From positions 248,001-312,000 of the forward strand of contig NZ_JAMLJI010000004.1 in assembly GCF_023712105.1 (NCBI RefSeq): DNA of 64,000 nucleotides, written 5' to 3'. Origin of the DNA: Larsenimonas suaedae (GTDB lineage Bacteria > Pseudomonadota > Gammaproteobacteria > Pseudomonadales > Halomonadaceae). Position numbers and translations under genes: made by a program. This document shows positions 62,968-64,000 of the stretch, piece after piece (the first letter of the stretch is position 1; the number at the start of each line of letters is the position of its first letter). Below the pieces are notes generated by a model. That model saw only the letters and a list, made by a program, of their open reading frames with translations, was not told the origin of the DNA and did no database searches.

Positions 62968-63877
62968 CATTCCTCCCCATCGATGTCCGATTTCCAGCCG
63001 CTGAGCGTCACCGGTGTTTCAGGCATGAGGTCGGCGCGACCCTGTGCCAGTGTCAGCTCGAACGTGGCTTTCCTACGCTGAATCCTTCTGAGTTCCGCCT
63101 TGGCGGCCTCGAGGGCGTCGGCCTCGGAGGCGTAGGTGGTGCGTAGATCCTTGAACTTGTCGCCGTCACCGGCGATGGCGGTCTGGCGCACACTGCCGGC
63201 GGTGTCGTCCCAGTACGCGCGCACGCCAGTGAAGCTGTCACGGTCGGTCTGGCTGAAGCGGTGCTGATCGCCGTCGCGGCGGGTGAGGGTGATGCGGGGT
63301 AGGGCAGTGCCGCTGGCTGTTAGGGCCTCGCCAGCGAGGGTGAACAGCATTCGCTCGGATTTGACCGCAGCGATGGCGTCATAGCGCTCACCGAGCCGGG
63401 TCAGAAAGTTGAGATCGGATTCGTCGGTCTGATCGATGTGGCCCACACGAATGCCATGCAACGTCTTGCCGATAGCTGGTGCCGCTTGGCGATGGTATCG
63501 ATGATGTCGCCGAGGGTGATGTCGTGCCAGGACTTCGACCGCTTGCCGGGCAGCAGGTGGCGCATGTCAGCGGCGCTGGCGTGAAGGGTGAGCCGGTCGG
63601 GTGAGCCGCTGTGCTCTAGTTCGTCGACAATGAATACGCCCCGCTCGATGAGTCCTTCGTCCTGCTAGCCGATCGCTACGCTCAGCCGGGCACCGGTGGG
63701 CGGCAGTGCGAGTTTGCCGTCGTGGTCGGTAAGCGTCAGGTCGAGCTGGTCGGCTTCCTGCCCGCGCTGGCTGGTGATGCGCAGATCGATCAGTCGACCG
63801 TTGATGCGCGGCGTGATGTCCTCGCCAGCCAGGGTGATGTGGTAACTAGGGCGATGGTAGGCGGGTTGCTCGCTCAT
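62895..63877 (-). pseudogene. P2-type phage tail protein gpD (late control D), broken
   Basis: Translation from ATG 63877 gives YHITLAGEDITPRINGRLID ... LPPTGARLSVAIG, the start of the P2 gpD tail-hub protein. An in-frame TAG at 63667-63669 follows, where relatives have Tyr. The frame continues QDEGLIERGVFIVDELEHSG through WHDITLGDIIDTIAKRH, then shifts by one base near 63480 into LHGIRVGHIDQTDESDLNFL and runs to the stop at 62895. gpD is the phage equivalent of the gp27-like part of VgrG. Two lesions make it a pseudogene. Confidence 0.85.
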
Positions 63878-64000
63878 ACGTAGGCCCCGGCCAGCCGCGC
63901 CGCGCCGTAGCGAGTGAGATCCCCAATCAGGTCGGTGTGTTCGTCATCGACGTGTTCGAGCGTGAGGCTGAACTCGATCTTGGCGGCGGCGCCGTCTCGA
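63874..64000 (-). CDS. P2-type phage tail protein gpU, C-terminal part
   Basis: The last 41 residues (AAAKIEFSLTLEHVDDEHTD ... LTRYGAARLAGAYV) match the end of GpU, the tail-completion protein encoded just before gpD in P2-like phages. Its TGA overlaps the gpD ATG (ATGA). The N-terminus lies outside the window. Confidence 0.8.
   Translation of the reverse strand, partial: RDGAAAKIEFSLTLEHVDDEHTDLIGDLTRYGAARLAGAYV

Overview
The window is a stretch of high-G+C gammaproteobacterial chromosome. Gene content and protein sequences (a BCCT osmolyte transporter, YbiT, RhlE, SelD, RadA, MutY, YggX, a hisBHAF block, glutathione-independent formaldehyde dehydrogenase) fit the family Halomonadaceae. A microbial rhodopsin with its retinal-forming oxygenase and a CrtX-type carotenoid glucosyltransferase point to a pigmented, halophilic or surface-living member such as Kushneria. 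The family placement is inference from protein resemblance; no rRNA gene is present.

Bases 1-57,300 are ordinary core and accessory chromosome. In order: an Xaa-Pro aminopeptidase (cut by the window edge), two chemoreceptors with C-terminal CheR/CheB tether pentapeptides (1.5-3.3 and 7.8-9.5 kb), a peptide:H+ symporter, an MFS exporter, cytidine deaminase, the ABC-F protein YbiT, an M42 peptidase, RhlE, an App1-type phosphatase, ribokinase with a DUF938 protein, CrtX, a 3-dehydroshikimate-dehydratase-like protein, a BCCT carrier, an NlpC/P60 lipoprotein pair, a TetR-controlled cluster (AbrB-type permease, YecD-like hydrolase), glyoxalase I, rhodopsin plus Blh (30.8-32.5 kb), a hydroxyacid dehydrogenase, aldose epimerase, WrbA, GntP permease plus porin, HisC coupled to a GloA2/YaeR protein, an inner-membrane sulfatase, old yellow enzyme, FdhA, NlpE-like lipoprotein, RadA, SelD, hisBHAF, AsmA, MutY-YggX and a tRNA operon (Phe-Gln-Thr). 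Rho-independent terminators or perfect stem-loops separate many convergent pairs.

From the tRNA-Thr gene to the right edge the DNA is a decayed mobile island. A broken tyrosine-recombinase gene lies just behind tRNA-Thr, followed by a phage-repressor-like fragment. At the right edge are P2-type tail genes: gpU (partial) and gpD, the latter disrupted by a stop codon and a frameshift. Between them sits a type VI secretion-like cassette. It holds one PAAR-domain effector with a glycine-rich, membrane-type C-terminus, a divergent YniB-like membrane protein, and five homologous small membrane proteins that look like an immunity array. Two of the five are broken, and one is preceded by an orphan C-terminal tip of a lost effector. 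A roughly 130-bp direct repeat (3' ends of the YniB-like gene and gpD) occurs on both sides of the newer cassette, so an older cassette appears to have been displaced, leaving its immunity gene behind. This layered effector/immunity array is the most interesting part of the window.
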